NCBI RefSeq assembly: GCF_009696375.1
Contig: NZ_VUMD01000005.1
Coordinates: 62,001-126,000 of the forward strand
Origin: Clostridium porci
GTDB taxonomy: Bacteria; Bacillota; Clostridia; Lachnospirales; Lachnospiraceae
Reading direction: 5' to 3'
DNA length: 64,000 nucleotides
The position numbers and the translations under genes are program-made. Under the pieces are notes generated by a model that saw only the letters and a list, made by a program, of their open reading frames with translations, had not been told where the DNA came from and made no database searches. Numbering within the stretch: position 1 is the first letter of the stretch; every line of letters begins with the position of its first letter. Positions 18,845-26,270 of this stretch are shown piece after piece.

Positions 18845-18877
18845 TTTTTTGTCAACGAAAAACAACAGATGATGTTT

Positions 18878-19040
18878 GTAGGAAAAAGCCAGAAGGCTTG
18901 CCGAAGGAGTAACACTCTCAGGCCCCTGAGACTCAGGGAAAGACTATAAACGGATGTGACTCTGGAGAAGCCCGCGTGATGCGGGGGCCGAAGGTGCAAC
19001 GTGCGGCGACGTACGAATCTCTCAGGCAAAAGGACAGAGA
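18878..19040 (+). ncRNA. Tandem glycine riboswitch
   Basis: Two glycine-aptamer modules lie in series. Module 1 carries GCCGAAGGAGTAAC with CTCTCAGG and a GGGAAAGAC core. Module 2 carries CTCTGGAGAAGCC, GCCGAAGGTGCAAC and CTCTCAGGCAAAAGGACAG, the diagnostic consensus. The linker ACTATAAACGG is of the usual length. It controls the AGCS symporter gene at 19181, in keeping with known clostridial examples. Confidence 0.95.
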
Positions 19041-19080
19041 AAGAACCAAATGACGAGAGCCAGTATGGGTTCTTTTATTC
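19041..19080 (+). terminator. First hairpin after the riboswitch
   Basis: AAGAACC (19041-19047) pairs with GGTTCTT (19068-19074), then TTATT. It directly abuts the aptamer and could compete with its terminal stem, as expected for an expression platform. Confidence 0.55.
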
Positions 19081-19094
19081 CTTGTTATAATGTG

Positions 19095-19136
19095 TGAGAT
19101 TGCTCCGGGTTCAAAATTGGAGCAGTCTCATTTTTT
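19095..19136 (+). terminator. Second hairpin: strong terminator before the symporter
   Basis: TGAGATTGCTCC (19095-19106) pairs with GGAGCAGTCTCA (19119-19130) with one wobble, then TTTTTT. It lies between riboswitch and the coding region, so symporter transcripts must read through it. A TATAAT at 19085-19090 just before it is probably incidental. Confidence 0.85.
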
Positions 19137-19180
19137 ATGCTGTTTTTACGTGGACAATTCAAACAGAGAGGAATTAAGGT

Positions 19181-20590
19181 ATGTGGCAAAGATTGAATCA
19201 AGGGCTGGAATGGATTGATAATGTTGTGTGGGGAGTTCCCCTGATGGCGCTGATCCTTTCGGGAGGTATTCTTCTTACGGCCCGTCTGGGACTTTTGCAG
19301 CTTCGCAGGCTTCCCCTGGCTTTAAAATGGATGGTAAAAAATGAGGAGGGCGGAGAGGGAGAGGTTACTTCCTTTGGCGCTCTGTGCACCGCTCTTTCTG
19401 CTACTATTGGTACAGGAAACATTGTGGGGGTAGCTACGGCGATTACCGCCGGAGGGCCGGGCGCCCTGTTCTGGATGGAGATCGCGGCGTTTTTCGGAAT
19501 GGCCACCAAATATGCAGAAGGCCTTCTGGCAGTGAAATACCGGGTGGTAGACAAGGAGAATCATGCGCTGGGCGGTCCCTTTTACTATATAGAGCGGGGC
19601 ATGGGAAAGGGGTTTCGGTGGATGGCCCGGATGTTCGCCTTCTTTGGCGTGTGCGTGGGGCTTTTTGGCATTGGCACATTTTCGCAGGTCAACGGTATTT
19701 CCTCAGCTGTAAACAATTTCTTCGATCCTGAAGGCAGGTGGGCGGTTGTGATTCCCGGTATCGGTACATATTCCTGGACTGTGGTTATAGCGTCCCTTAT
19801 CTTAAGTGTCTGCGTAGCATTGGTGCTGATTGGAGGAATCAAGCGCATTGCCAGCGTTTCACAGGTGATAGTGCCCTTTATGGCCGTACTTTATGTGGCG
19901 CTATCCGCCGTCCTTCTTATCTGCAATGCAAGGGCTATTCCCCAGGCCATTGCGCTCATTGTAAAGGGAGCTTTTTGTCCGGAGGCAGTGACTGGAGGCG
20001 TGGTTGGAACCATGATAGTGGCAATGCAGAAGGGAATCGCAAGAGGTATTTTTTCCAATGAGGCAGGTCTTGGATCGGCTCCCATCGCGGCAGCCGCAGC
20101 CCAGACAAAGGAGCCGGTGCGCCAGGGGCTGGTGTCTATGACAGGAACCTTTATTGATACAATCCTTATCTGTACGATGACCGGTCTGTCGATCATTCTC
20201 ACCGGAGCCTGGCAGATAGAGGGGCTGGAGGGTGTGCAGATTACAGCCTATGCCTTTAACTCAGGGCTTCCCATACCTGTAGCGGTGTCTTCCTTCCTTT
20301 TGATGCTGTGTCTGGTCTTTTTTGCCTTTACCACTATTTTGGGTTGGGATTATTATTCAGAGCGGTGTCTGGAATACCTTACAGGGGGTAAGATGAAGAT
20401 CGTCGGAGTTTACCGGTGGCTGTATATCTTTGCCGTGTTTATAGGGCCTTATATGACGGTGAAGGCGGTCTGGACCATTGCGGATATCTTTAACGGGCTT
20501 ATGGCTCTGCCGAACATGATTGCCCTGTTTGCGCTGAGCGGAGTGGTAGTCAGGGAAACCAAGCGCTTCTTTAAGGGGAGCCTGGGTTAA
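19181..20590 (+). CDS. Sodium:alanine/glycine symporter (AGCS family)
   Basis: 469 residues with about ten membrane helices. Family motifs are present: GTGNIVGVATAITAGGPGALFWM and the GMATKYAE segment. The glycine riboswitch upstream indicates glycine as the main substrate. ATG 19181 follows GAGAGGAATT. Single-gene unit. Confidence 0.93.
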   Translation: MWQRLNQGLEWIDNVVWGVPLMALILSGGILLTARLGLLQLRRLPLALKWMVKNEEGGEGEVTSFGALCTALSATIGTGNIVGVATAITAGGPGALFWMEIAAFFGMATKYAEGLLAVKYRVVDKENHALGGPFYYIERGMGKGFRWMARMFAFFGVCVGLFGIGTFSQVNGISSAVNNFFDPEGRWAVVIPGIGTYSWTVVIASLILSVCVALVLIGGIKRIASVSQVIVPFMAVLYVALSAVLLICNARAIPQAIALIVKGAFCPEAVTGGVVGTMIVAMQKGIARGIFSNEAGLGSAPIAAAAAQTKEPVRQGLVSMTGTFIDTILICTMTGLSIILTGAWQIEGLEGVQITAYAFNSGLPIPVAVSSFLLMLCLVFFAFTTILGWDYYSERCLEYLTGGKMKIVGVYRWLYIFAVFIGPYMTVKAVWTIADIFNGLMALPNMIALFALSGVVVRETKRFFKGSLG

Positions 20591-20637
20591 GGCTTGCAGT
20601 ACATATGCTTGCAGCTGTACAGAGGGTTAAAAAAATC

Positions 20638-20666
20638 TTGACAAATCAGTTGGGTAATGATAACCT
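20638..20666 (+). promoter_or_regulatory. Promoter of the feoA relic
   Basis: TTGACA (20638-20643), 17-base spacer, extended TGATAACCT (-10 TAACCT at 20661-20666). Confidence 0.5.
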
Positions 20667-20670
20667 ATAA

Positions 20671-20696
20671 ACATAGTTAGCTAATGCTAATTATGT
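20671..20696. promoter_or_regulatory. Fur-type operator / hairpin at the feoA relic
   Basis: ACATAGTTAGC and GCTAATTATGT flank TAAT: an 11-bp inverted repeat with one wobble immediately downstream of the -10. Its core GTTAGC...GCTAA recurs before the Fur-like gene (21007-21022). I read both as operators for a metal-responsive repressor. Confidence 0.45.
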
Positions 20697-20745
20697 GCCT
20701 GTATGATGGGAAGCGCCAGGCTGGCAATTACTTGTTGACAAGGAA

Positions 20746-20966
20746 GTGACCACAGCGTTTTGGACAATAATTAAAGCAGGAGAGTCCGTATGAAGTATAG
20801 AGTAAGCGGTCAAGCGGCGGTGAAGCGTCATCTGGAGAACCTGGGTTGCCCCTGAAACCTCGTTGGAGGCAGCTTCTTTAAGGATGGCAATGTGAGCGCA
20901 GGTTTAAGGAAGCGTGTGCAGCTGTTTGTAAGCAAACGGATGATACGATACGATCAGAATACATAA
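20746..20966 (+). pseudogene. Frameshifted feoA relic (ferrous-iron transport accessory)
   Basis: Three consecutive frames give pieces that align in order to a FeoA-family protein. Piece 1 ends IIKAGESV (to 20790). Piece 2 begins at ATG 20790 with KYRVSGQAAVKRHLENLGC and stops at 20853. Piece 3 runs SFFKDGNV...RVQLFVSKRM to a stop at 20964-20966. At least two frameshifts separate them. FeoA proteins have an SH3-like fold beside FeoB; no feoB is present here. The promoter and operator-like dyad upstream and the terminator downstream are intact. Confidence 0.6.
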
Positions 20967-20967
20967 A

Positions 20968-20995
20968 ATGGAAGTGTGCCTGAGCTTCCATTTTT
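20968..20995 (+). terminator. Terminator after the feoA relic
   Basis: ATGGAAG (20968-20974) pairs with CTTCCAT (20985-20991), then TTTT. Confidence 0.75.
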
Positions 20996-21006
20996 CAGGG
21001 TAAAAA

Positions 21007-21022
21007 GTTAGCAAAAACTAAC
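21007..21022. promoter_or_regulatory. Candidate Fur-family operator before the Fur-like gene
   Basis: GTTAG, six bases, CTAAC: a perfect dyad 38 bp before the ATG. Core bases match the dyad at 20671-20696, suggesting autoregulation. Confidence 0.45.
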
Positions 21023-21060
21023 AAAAGGTTAAAAGGGACAACTGAAAGGAGGAGCGCCGG

Positions 21061-21330
21061 ATGCCGCGCAAAGACCAGATTATTAAGGAGCTGCAAAAAA
21101 ATGGCAGGAGAGTAACTCAGCAGAGAAGAATCCTGTTGGATGTGATACTGAATGGAAAATGGACCTGCTGTAAGGAGATATATTATGAGGCTTCCAAGCT
21201 GGACCCTTCCATTGGCAGGGCTACTGTGTACCGAATGGTGAATACGCTGGAGGAGATGGGAGTGCTGAGAAGGAGCTACCGCTATTGCCTGCCTCCGGAT
21301 CATAAGAAAGGCAGGCAGATCGGTGCCTAA
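21061..21330 (+). CDS. Short Fur-family regulator (lacks dimerisation domain)
   Basis: 89 residues with AAAGGAGG upstream. Residues 5-75 match the Fur winged helix (RRVTQQRRILLDVILNG, SIGRATVYRMVNTLEEMGVL). Fur proteins are normally 130-150 residues; the C-terminal metal-binding dimer domain is missing and the tail (PPDHKKGRQIGA) looks unrelated. This may be a decayed remnant of a feo-linked Fur protein, in line with the adjacent feoA relic, or a still functional DNA-binding fragment. No metal ligands apart from a CC pair at about residue 36 are visible. Confidence 0.7.
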   Translation: MPRKDQIIKELQKNGRRVTQQRRILLDVILNGKWTCCKEIYYEASKLDPSIGRATVYRMVNTLEEMGVLRRSYRYCLPPDHKKGRQIGA

Positions 21331-21438
21331 GGCGTATTGTGCCCGGTACTCTGCATATAGCTGGTTTCGGAAAGGGACTGCTCGGAGGTTTGTTTTCGTA
21401 TTGTCACATCCGATGACAGCTTATCTTTTATCAGAAAT

Positions 21439-21490
21439 GCCCGTAAGATCCCTAGCTTTGGCTATGGGGATATAAGGGCTTTTCTTTTTT
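21439..21490 (+). terminator. Terminator after the Fur-like gene
   Basis: GCCC and ATCCCTAG pair with CTATGGGGAT and GGGC, then CTTTTCTTTTTT. Nested stem with a small bulge. Confidence 0.65.
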
Positions 21491-21533
21491 GAAAAAAGTT
21501 GGTATTAGACATAAATAGATGCATAATACAAGT

Positions 21534-21614
21534 ATGAGCACAATGTATCAATCAAATCACAATGTAGTCTGTTCTTGCAAATACCATGTAGTATGGCGTA
21601 TCAAATACAGATGA
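21534..21614 (+). pseudogene. N-terminal stub of an IS200/IS605 TnpA transposase
   Basis: A 26-codon frame reads SNHNVVCSCKYHVVWRIKYR and then a stop. This matches the conserved N-terminus of IS200/IS605-family Y1 transposases (NVVYSCKYHVVWCPKYRRK). The catalytic HUH and Tyr are absent. It is a short relic, supporting past mobility here. Confidence 0.7.
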
Positions 21615-21652
21615 AGCATAGTAACAAGCGGTGGGGATCGTCAAAAATGATA

Positions 21653-21683
21653 TTGACATGGAGAGGGGATCATCCCTTATAAT
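21653..21683 (+). promoter_or_regulatory. Promoter before the nitroreductase
   Basis: TTGACA (21653-21658) and TATAAT (21678-21683) with a 19-base spacer; both hexamers perfect. The spacer contains the small dyad GGGAT-C-ATCCC, a possible repressor site. Confidence 0.55.
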
Positions 21684-21781
21684 AGAAGAGAAAGAAACTA
21701 TATCCGAGGCTTTATGCTGGCAGGCGGCATCCAGGTTTTATAGGGAAGCTGGGAGCCAGGGTAGGAGGAAAGGAAGTTAAG

Positions 21782-22321
21782 ATGGATCTAGACACAGCGT
21801 TACAGACAAGAAGGAGCATACGCAAATTCCGCTCAGACAGCCAGGTATGCCGGGAGCAGATAGAGGAAATGCTCAAGGCGGCTGCTTTGGCCCCATCCTG
21901 GAAAAATTCGCAGACAGCCAGATACTATGTGGTTATGTCGCCAGAGCTGGTAGAGGAGATAAGGGAAAGCTGCCTTCCGGAGTTTAACCGGAAAAACAGC
22001 GCCAACGCCCCGGTGCTCATTATCACAGCGTATGTGAAGAACCGTTCCGGCTTTGATCAGGAGGGAAGGCCCTGCAACGAGGTAGGTAATGGGTGGGGAG
22101 CCTACGATCTGGGACTGCAAGGCGGCAATCTGATTCTGAAAGGAGCAGAGCTGGGATTGGATACCCTGATTATGGGAATCCGGGATGGAGAGGAATTGAG
22201 ACGGCGTCTGCACATTGATGAGAATCAGGAGATTGTGTCGGTCATAGCCGTTGGAGAGCGGGAGCTGGATTCAGATATGCCAGCAAGAAGGAGTCTGGAA
22301 GAAATTGCCAGGTTCTATTAA
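21782..22321 (+). CDS. Nitroreductase-family flavoprotein
   Basis: 179 residues. The FMN-binding N-terminus TRRSIRKF is typical, as are the SWKNSQTARYYVV segment and the AYDLGLQGGNLILKGAELGLDT helix. It reduces nitro, quinone or similar substrates with NAD(P)H. RBS AGGAGGAAAGG. A small membrane peptide follows at 22359. Confidence 0.92.
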   Translation: MDLDTALQTRRSIRKFRSDSQVCREQIEEMLKAAALAPSWKNSQTARYYVVMSPELVEEIRESCLPEFNRKNSANAPVLIITAYVKNRSGFDQEGRPCNEVGNGWGAYDLGLQGGNLILKGAELGLDTLIMGIRDGEELRRRLHIDENQEIVSVIAVGERELDSDMPARRSLEEIARFY

Positions 22322-22358
22322 GATAAATGAAATCTTAAGGAAACAGGGAGTATGAGAG

Positions 22359-22478
22359 ATGCAAAGGATATCAAAGGAATTTGTTGGCAGAACCCTTCGG
22401 GCTATAATGTTTATTGTGCTTGTCATTCTGATATGTACAGCCATAGCCGGTATCGGAAATTATCTGGCTTCAATCTGA
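22359..22478 (+). CDS. 39-residue single-pass membrane peptide
   Basis: ATG CAA AGG to TGA. After a basic start (RISKEFVGRTLR) there is one hydrophobic helix (IMFIVLVILICTAIAGIG). GGGAG lies eight bases upstream. No homologue is recognised. It begins 38 bases after the nitroreductase stop and may be co-transcribed. Confidence 0.5.
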   Translation: MQRISKEFVGRTLRAIMFIVLVILICTAIAGIGNYLASI

Positions 22479-22777
22479 AATGAACGCCGGGCAGCCGGAA
22501 TTGCATACGCTTAAAAAGGGAACAGGCATTTATAAGGACTATGGCTATCGGGGGAGGGAAGTCTGGCGGCTGACGCCGAGGGACAGGCTTTGTAAGCCAG
22601 TGAAAGAGAGCTGGGAGGCTTGGCCTTCAGGCGGAAGCAGGATACCCGGAGGCAGAGGAACACGAACAGATAGCGCCCCGTAAAACCAGAAGCTGATTGC
22701 TGGGTATCGGCGGTTTTTGGGCAATAGATATGACAGAGAAGAAAAGAAACATAATACACACTTACAGGAGGTAAAAA
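22479..22777. other. Leader of the ArsC/Spx-like gene, structured, unassigned
   Basis: Gene-free stretch with GC-rich stems and riboswitch-like fragments (AAAAAGGGAAC; GGAAGCAGGATACCCGG, recalling cobalamin-riboswitch motifs), ending in an AAAACC/GGTTTTT hairpin at 22682-22718. Order and spacing do not fit a known class well enough to name it. Confidence 0.35.
22682..22718 (+). terminator. Terminator-like hairpin in leader
   Basis: AAAACC (22682-22687) and GGTTTTT (22712-22718) form a stem ending in U; inner CCAG/CTGG pairing competes. It lies 60 bases before the ArsC/Spx gene. Confidence 0.5.
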
Positions 22778-23146
22778 ATGAGTCTTACCGTATTATGCTA
22801 CAAGAAATGCACCACCTGCCAGAAGGCGTTGAAGTGGCTGGATGAAAACGGAATTAAGTACACAGAGCGCCCCATAAAGGAGAAAAATCCAACGGCTGAA
22901 GAACTGAAGGAATGGTTTGAAAAAAGCGGTCTGCCCTTAAAACGCTTTTTTAACACCAGCGGCAATTTATATAAGGAGCTGGCATTAAAGGACAAGCTTC
23001 CTCATATGAGCCAGGAGGAGCAGTTCGCTCTTTTAGCTACAGATGGAATGCTGGTAAAGCGTCCTCTGGTTGTGGGCGAGGGGGTTGTGCTTACTGGGTT
23101 TAAAGAGTCAGAGTGGAAGGAGAAGCTGGGGCAGGAGAATTTGTAA
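22778..23146 (+). CDS. ArsC/Spx-family thioredoxin-fold protein
   Basis: 122 residues. The N-terminal CTTC motif (residues 11-14) and the C-terminal KRPLVVGEG segment define the arsenate reductase/Spx/YffB family. Strong AGGAGG. No ars genes are adjacent, so arsenate reduction is uncertain; Spx-like redox regulation is an alternative. Confidence 0.88.
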   Translation: MSLTVLCYKKCTTCQKALKWLDENGIKYTERPIKEKNPTAEELKEWFEKSGLPLKRFFNTSGNLYKELALKDKLPHMSQEEQFALLATDGMLVKRPLVVGEGVVLTGFKESEWKEKLGQENL

Positions 23147-23228
23147 ACACAATCTAGTCCTTTGATTAAGGGCTGCATATTGTGTAAAGCAAACGGCCTA
23201 TGGAGATAAAAAAGCGTTTCCATCAGGA

Positions 23229-23258
23229 AGGGGTGCGTCTATAATCAGGACACACCCC
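23229..23258. terminator. Convergent hairpin between ArsC-like and sialidase genes
   Basis: GGGGTGCGTC pairs with GACACACCCC with one mismatch. No clear T-run on either side; placed where both genes should end. Confidence 0.4.
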
Positions 23259-23277
23259 ATTCCCTTAAAGTGTTATA

Positions 23278-26004
23278 TTACCTTTCCTGTACAATGCCTC
23301 CCATAATCCACTGTCCCTTTTCGTTTACCATGTATCCATCAGGTGTGGTCACGTTCTTAAGCAGCTTTCCTTTGCTTTTATCTGGTTGTTCGCTGAAATA
23401 GTATCGTCTTAAATGACCATCTTCGTCCATAATCCATTGCCATCCTGTAGCCATTTTGCCGGAAAGTCCATGGGCGCCATTGCTTAAATAGTAGGTGTTG
23501 CCATGGGAGTCTTCCATCCAGCCCTGCTTCATTGTGCCTGTTTCATCGAAGTAATACCATCCTTTTTCGCCATTCCAATCCAGATACAGCCATTGCTCCT
23601 CTGCTTTTTCTCCAGAGGGAAGGGTTACATTCCAGCTGCCATCAGAGGCTTGCTTCCATTGACCGTCATCTACAGGCGTATGATCTACATAAGCTTCTGA
23701 CCAAATTGCATCCTGCTCATCTTCATAAGAGGCGTTTGGTACTGCTTCTGGCATATGGTTGGCAGCTTTGTGTGGTTCTTCATTTGTTTGGGACTCTTCT
23801 CCTTCCATAACAGGATCAGAAGATATATCAACAAGATCAGAAGATATATCAACAGGATCAGAAGGTATATCGTAAGGATTGTCTGCCGGCTCAGGCTCGT
23901 GGATGGGGAGGGGGTCAAACTTGAAAACAGGATTTGATAAAAGCTCTCTTGTGGTAAATGCTACCGTACCATCTCCGTTTTCATAAAGCATGGCAACATC
24001 CCCATTATCCATTTCTGCTAAAGCCGAGTATAAAAATGGTCCCTTTTGCATTGTATACTGGTTATTCTTTTTTAGGGTTCCATCTTCCAATACTTCAAAA
24101 ATAAATATTTTTCCATCATATCGATCCGGCCATTTGCCAGGCACATATCTTGTTGCACAGGATAGGATGATGACTTCATGTCCGTTAATGGTTCTGGAGT
24201 GTTTAATTGCGGATAAGTTATTATTGGAATTAATGGCAATATCGGTTACTGTTTCCTTCCAGGTTTGTGCTTTTGGATCATAGTCAACATAGCAAAGCTT
24301 TCCTGTTCCATTTCGATAGAAAATTCTCCAGATTCCGCTTTCCAATTCCACTAAAACGCTTTCGGAGCTCCATTTCTTCTGTTCTTCCCAACCCTCAGGC
24401 TCCCATTTCACGCGCTCCCAGTTCTCTCCTCCATCCTCAGAATAAATAATATTTAATCTCTGGCTATTTGAATCCAGAAGGGTGGGATCGTTTTTTCTCG
24501 CATTTGCTTGGTATGCGGTAAATACAATGGCGCCATCCTCTGTGATGTGTCCCCTTGTGGGAGCTGCGATTAAAGCTAATTCACCCTTTTCCTTTAAGTT
24601 TAGGAGCTTGGGGGCAGACCAGTTTTTGCCTCCATCTGTTGATTCTGTTAAATACAAAAAGGTAACTGGCTGTACCTGAAAGGGTGAGTTTGAGAAAAAC
24701 AGGTTGGTATTCACGCCCTCTCCTGTAATGTTGAACCATTCGTCTACCTCATATCCATCTACCTCTGTTCCATTCTGATGCTTAATCACGCCATTATCTA
24801 AATAAAAATCGTATGTAGCTTCCCCGTACCGTTTTAAAAGCAGCTTTCCGTCATCTGTAAACCCGGTTTCCGCAATTAAGGGTCTTGAGCGATTTTGGGT
24901 TGATGCAGTTGCAGCTCCATATGGAAAAAGATCTACCAAAAGCCATAATGTTTCGCCGTCTGTAGCCAGTGACGGATCAATAAAGGTAGAAGATTGGTTG
25001 CTGAATTTGTTTCCATTATCTCCTAAATGATTGGCGAAGGTGTAGGTCCAGTTTTCACCGTTATCCTCGGACCATGATACCAGTGTATCCAGGCCGCCTC
25101 CGTCTCCCTTTGTTTCCCAGCGGGCGTCAATGGCTGTTACTAAAGTGCCGTTATTCAGCCGGACCATGGAAGGGATTCGGAAGAATTTGCTTCCGCCGGT
25201 GTTGGCCGGGTATGGATTTTTTTTCGTTGTGCCATTTTCAGGCTTTGCTGCTATGGTGATCTTAGGAAGGGTGTTCGCCTGTACGGTATAAACAGAAAAA
25301 TGCTTTGCTTCCACCTGTATGCTTCCCTCATCCATATCCACCGTTGCGTCCAGCTTCTCCGCCTTACTTAAGCTGTCGTTAAAATGGAATACTTCGTATC
25401 CCATGGGAGTCCCGCCCCAAGCTTCTGATTCTATCTGATAAAAGATGACCTCCGCCCTGCCCCTGGAGGTATCTGGATTCAGTTCCTTTCCTGCCAAGTC
25501 ACGAACTATAATATCAAAGGATATACATTCGCCTTGGCTCTGATTCTTTTCCTGCCCGTTTTCAATAACAGAGCGAATCTTTCTTGTTTTCGCGGCATCT
25601 GTTACCTTTTGGACGAACAGGCTTGCATCTTCGGGAAATACTCCCTTATCTGCTTTTACACGGATTTCTGTATTATCGATCCTAACGCTTTGATCAAATG
25701 GGGCTTCGGCAATCTCCTCTGCGTTTCTTTTTGTAGATTCACTGAATGTAGCTGTTTTTGTAATCTCTACCACAGTAGTATCTTCCTCATCCTTTGCATG
25801 ACGCTCCTGTGCCTCTGACGGAGTAGCTGTTGAAACGTCCAGATTGTCATTCTCTTCCTCCGCCAGCGCATGTCCCTGAGTGGCGGCGCCTTCCTGAGAC
25901 GCAAGTACCGGAGCAGATGGCATACTGGCTGCGATTGCCACTGCAAGAGCAGCTGCAGATAACCTTCTCACCGTTGTCAGCTTCCTTGTCCTCATAAAAT
26001 ACAT
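23278..26004 (-). CDS. Secreted sialidase (GH33) with C-terminal repeat domain
   Basis: 908 residues. It cleaves terminal sialic acid from host glycans, probably mucin. A signal peptide lies at residues 1-36. An N-terminal acidic region leads to a domain at about 90-245. The catalytic propeller starts with the FRIP arginine motif (about residue 275) and has three Asp boxes (SEDNGENW, STDGGKNW, SEDGGENW at about 311, 456 and 523). After a Ser-Asp-Pro linker with three 21-bp DNA repeats (23812-23874) come aromatic YYFDETGTMKQGW-type repeats (about 785-905) akin to cell-wall or glucan-binding repeats. The start ATG is close to AAAGGAG; an ATG nine bases inside is possible. Confidence 0.93.
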   Translation of the reverse strand: MYFMRTRKLTTVRRLSAAALAVAIAASMPSAPVLASQEGAATQGHALAEEENDNLDVSTATPSEAQERHAKDEEDTTVVEITKTATFSESTKRNAEEIAEAPFDQSVRIDNTEIRVKADKGVFPEDASLFVQKVTDAAKTRKIRSVIENGQEKNQSQGECISFDIIVRDLAGKELNPDTSRGRAEVIFYQIESEAWGGTPMGYEVFHFNDSLSKAEKLDATVDMDEGSIQVEAKHFSVYTVQANTLPKITIAAKPENGTTKKNPYPANTGGSKFFRIPSMVRLNNGTLVTAIDARWETKGDGGGLDTLVSWSEDNGENWTYTFANHLGDNGNKFSNQSSTFIDPSLATDGETLWLLVDLFPYGAATASTQNRSRPLIAETGFTDDGKLLLKRYGEATYDFYLDNGVIKHQNGTEVDGYEVDEWFNITGEGVNTNLFFSNSPFQVQPVTFLYLTESTDGGKNWSAPKLLNLKEKGELALIAAPTRGHITEDGAIVFTAYQANARKNDPTLLDSNSQRLNIIYSEDGGENWERVKWEPEGWEEQKKWSSESVLVELESGIWRIFYRNGTGKLCYVDYDPKAQTWKETVTDIAINSNNNLSAIKHSRTINGHEVIILSCATRYVPGKWPDRYDGKIFIFEVLEDGTLKKNNQYTMQKGPFLYSALAEMDNGDVAMLYENGDGTVAFTTRELLSNPVFKFDPLPIHEPEPADNPYDIPSDPVDISSDLVDISSDPVMEGEESQTNEEPHKAANHMPEAVPNASYEDEQDAIWSEAYVDHTPVDDGQWKQASDGSWNVTLPSGEKAEEQWLYLDWNGEKGWYYFDETGTMKQGWMEDSHGNTYYLSNGAHGLSGKMATGWQWIMDEDGHLRRYYFSEQPDKSKGKLLKNVTTPDGYMVNEKGQWIMGGIVQER
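23812..23874. repeat. Three 21-bp tandem repeats in the sialidase linker
   Basis: Three units (23812-23832, 23833-23853, 23854-23874), each close to AGGATCAGAAGATATATCAA. They encode a 7-residue Ser-Asp-Pro-Val motif between the catalytic and repeat domains, and could vary in number. Confidence 0.8.
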
Positions 26005-26160
26005 TTTCTCCTTTCAATATTTATAACACTTTTACTACTATACAAACCATTCTAGGTCTGTACAGCTGTATTTGTTACAAAAGGATAGTAACATATTCTT
26101 TTTAATTTGTAAATATTATATATAAAAGAAATTTTTATTAATCATGTAATAGCGCAAAAA

Positions 26161-26201
26161 ATTTTTTTGTTAATAAAAAAGAGCAGCTCCAATGGCTGCT
26201 C
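26161..26201 (-). terminator. Minus-strand terminator after the pdaA gene
   Basis: On the minus strand GAGCAGCC pairs with GGAGCTGCTC, followed by TTTTTTATT. It serves the deacetylase gene that ends at 26271. Confidence 0.75.
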
Positions 26202-26223
26202 AGATGGTAGACAAGGCTGCCCT

Positions 26224-26266
26224 GGACGTTTTGTCCCGGACATGTGCCTGCTTTGGTAAAACGTCC
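26224..26266. other. Inverted repeat after the deacetylase gene
   Basis: GGACGTTTT (26224-26232) and AAAACGTCC (26258-26266) form a perfect 9-bp inverted repeat with a 25-base loop. Confidence 0.6.
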
Positions 26267-26270
26267 CGGC

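Noticed and set aside
19085-19090. Separate symporter promoter
   Set aside because: TATAAT has no -35 and lies inside the terminator region.
22479-22740. A cobalamin riboswitch
   Set aside because: Some short motifs match, but order and spacing of the GGTG/CCACTG parts do not; left unassigned.
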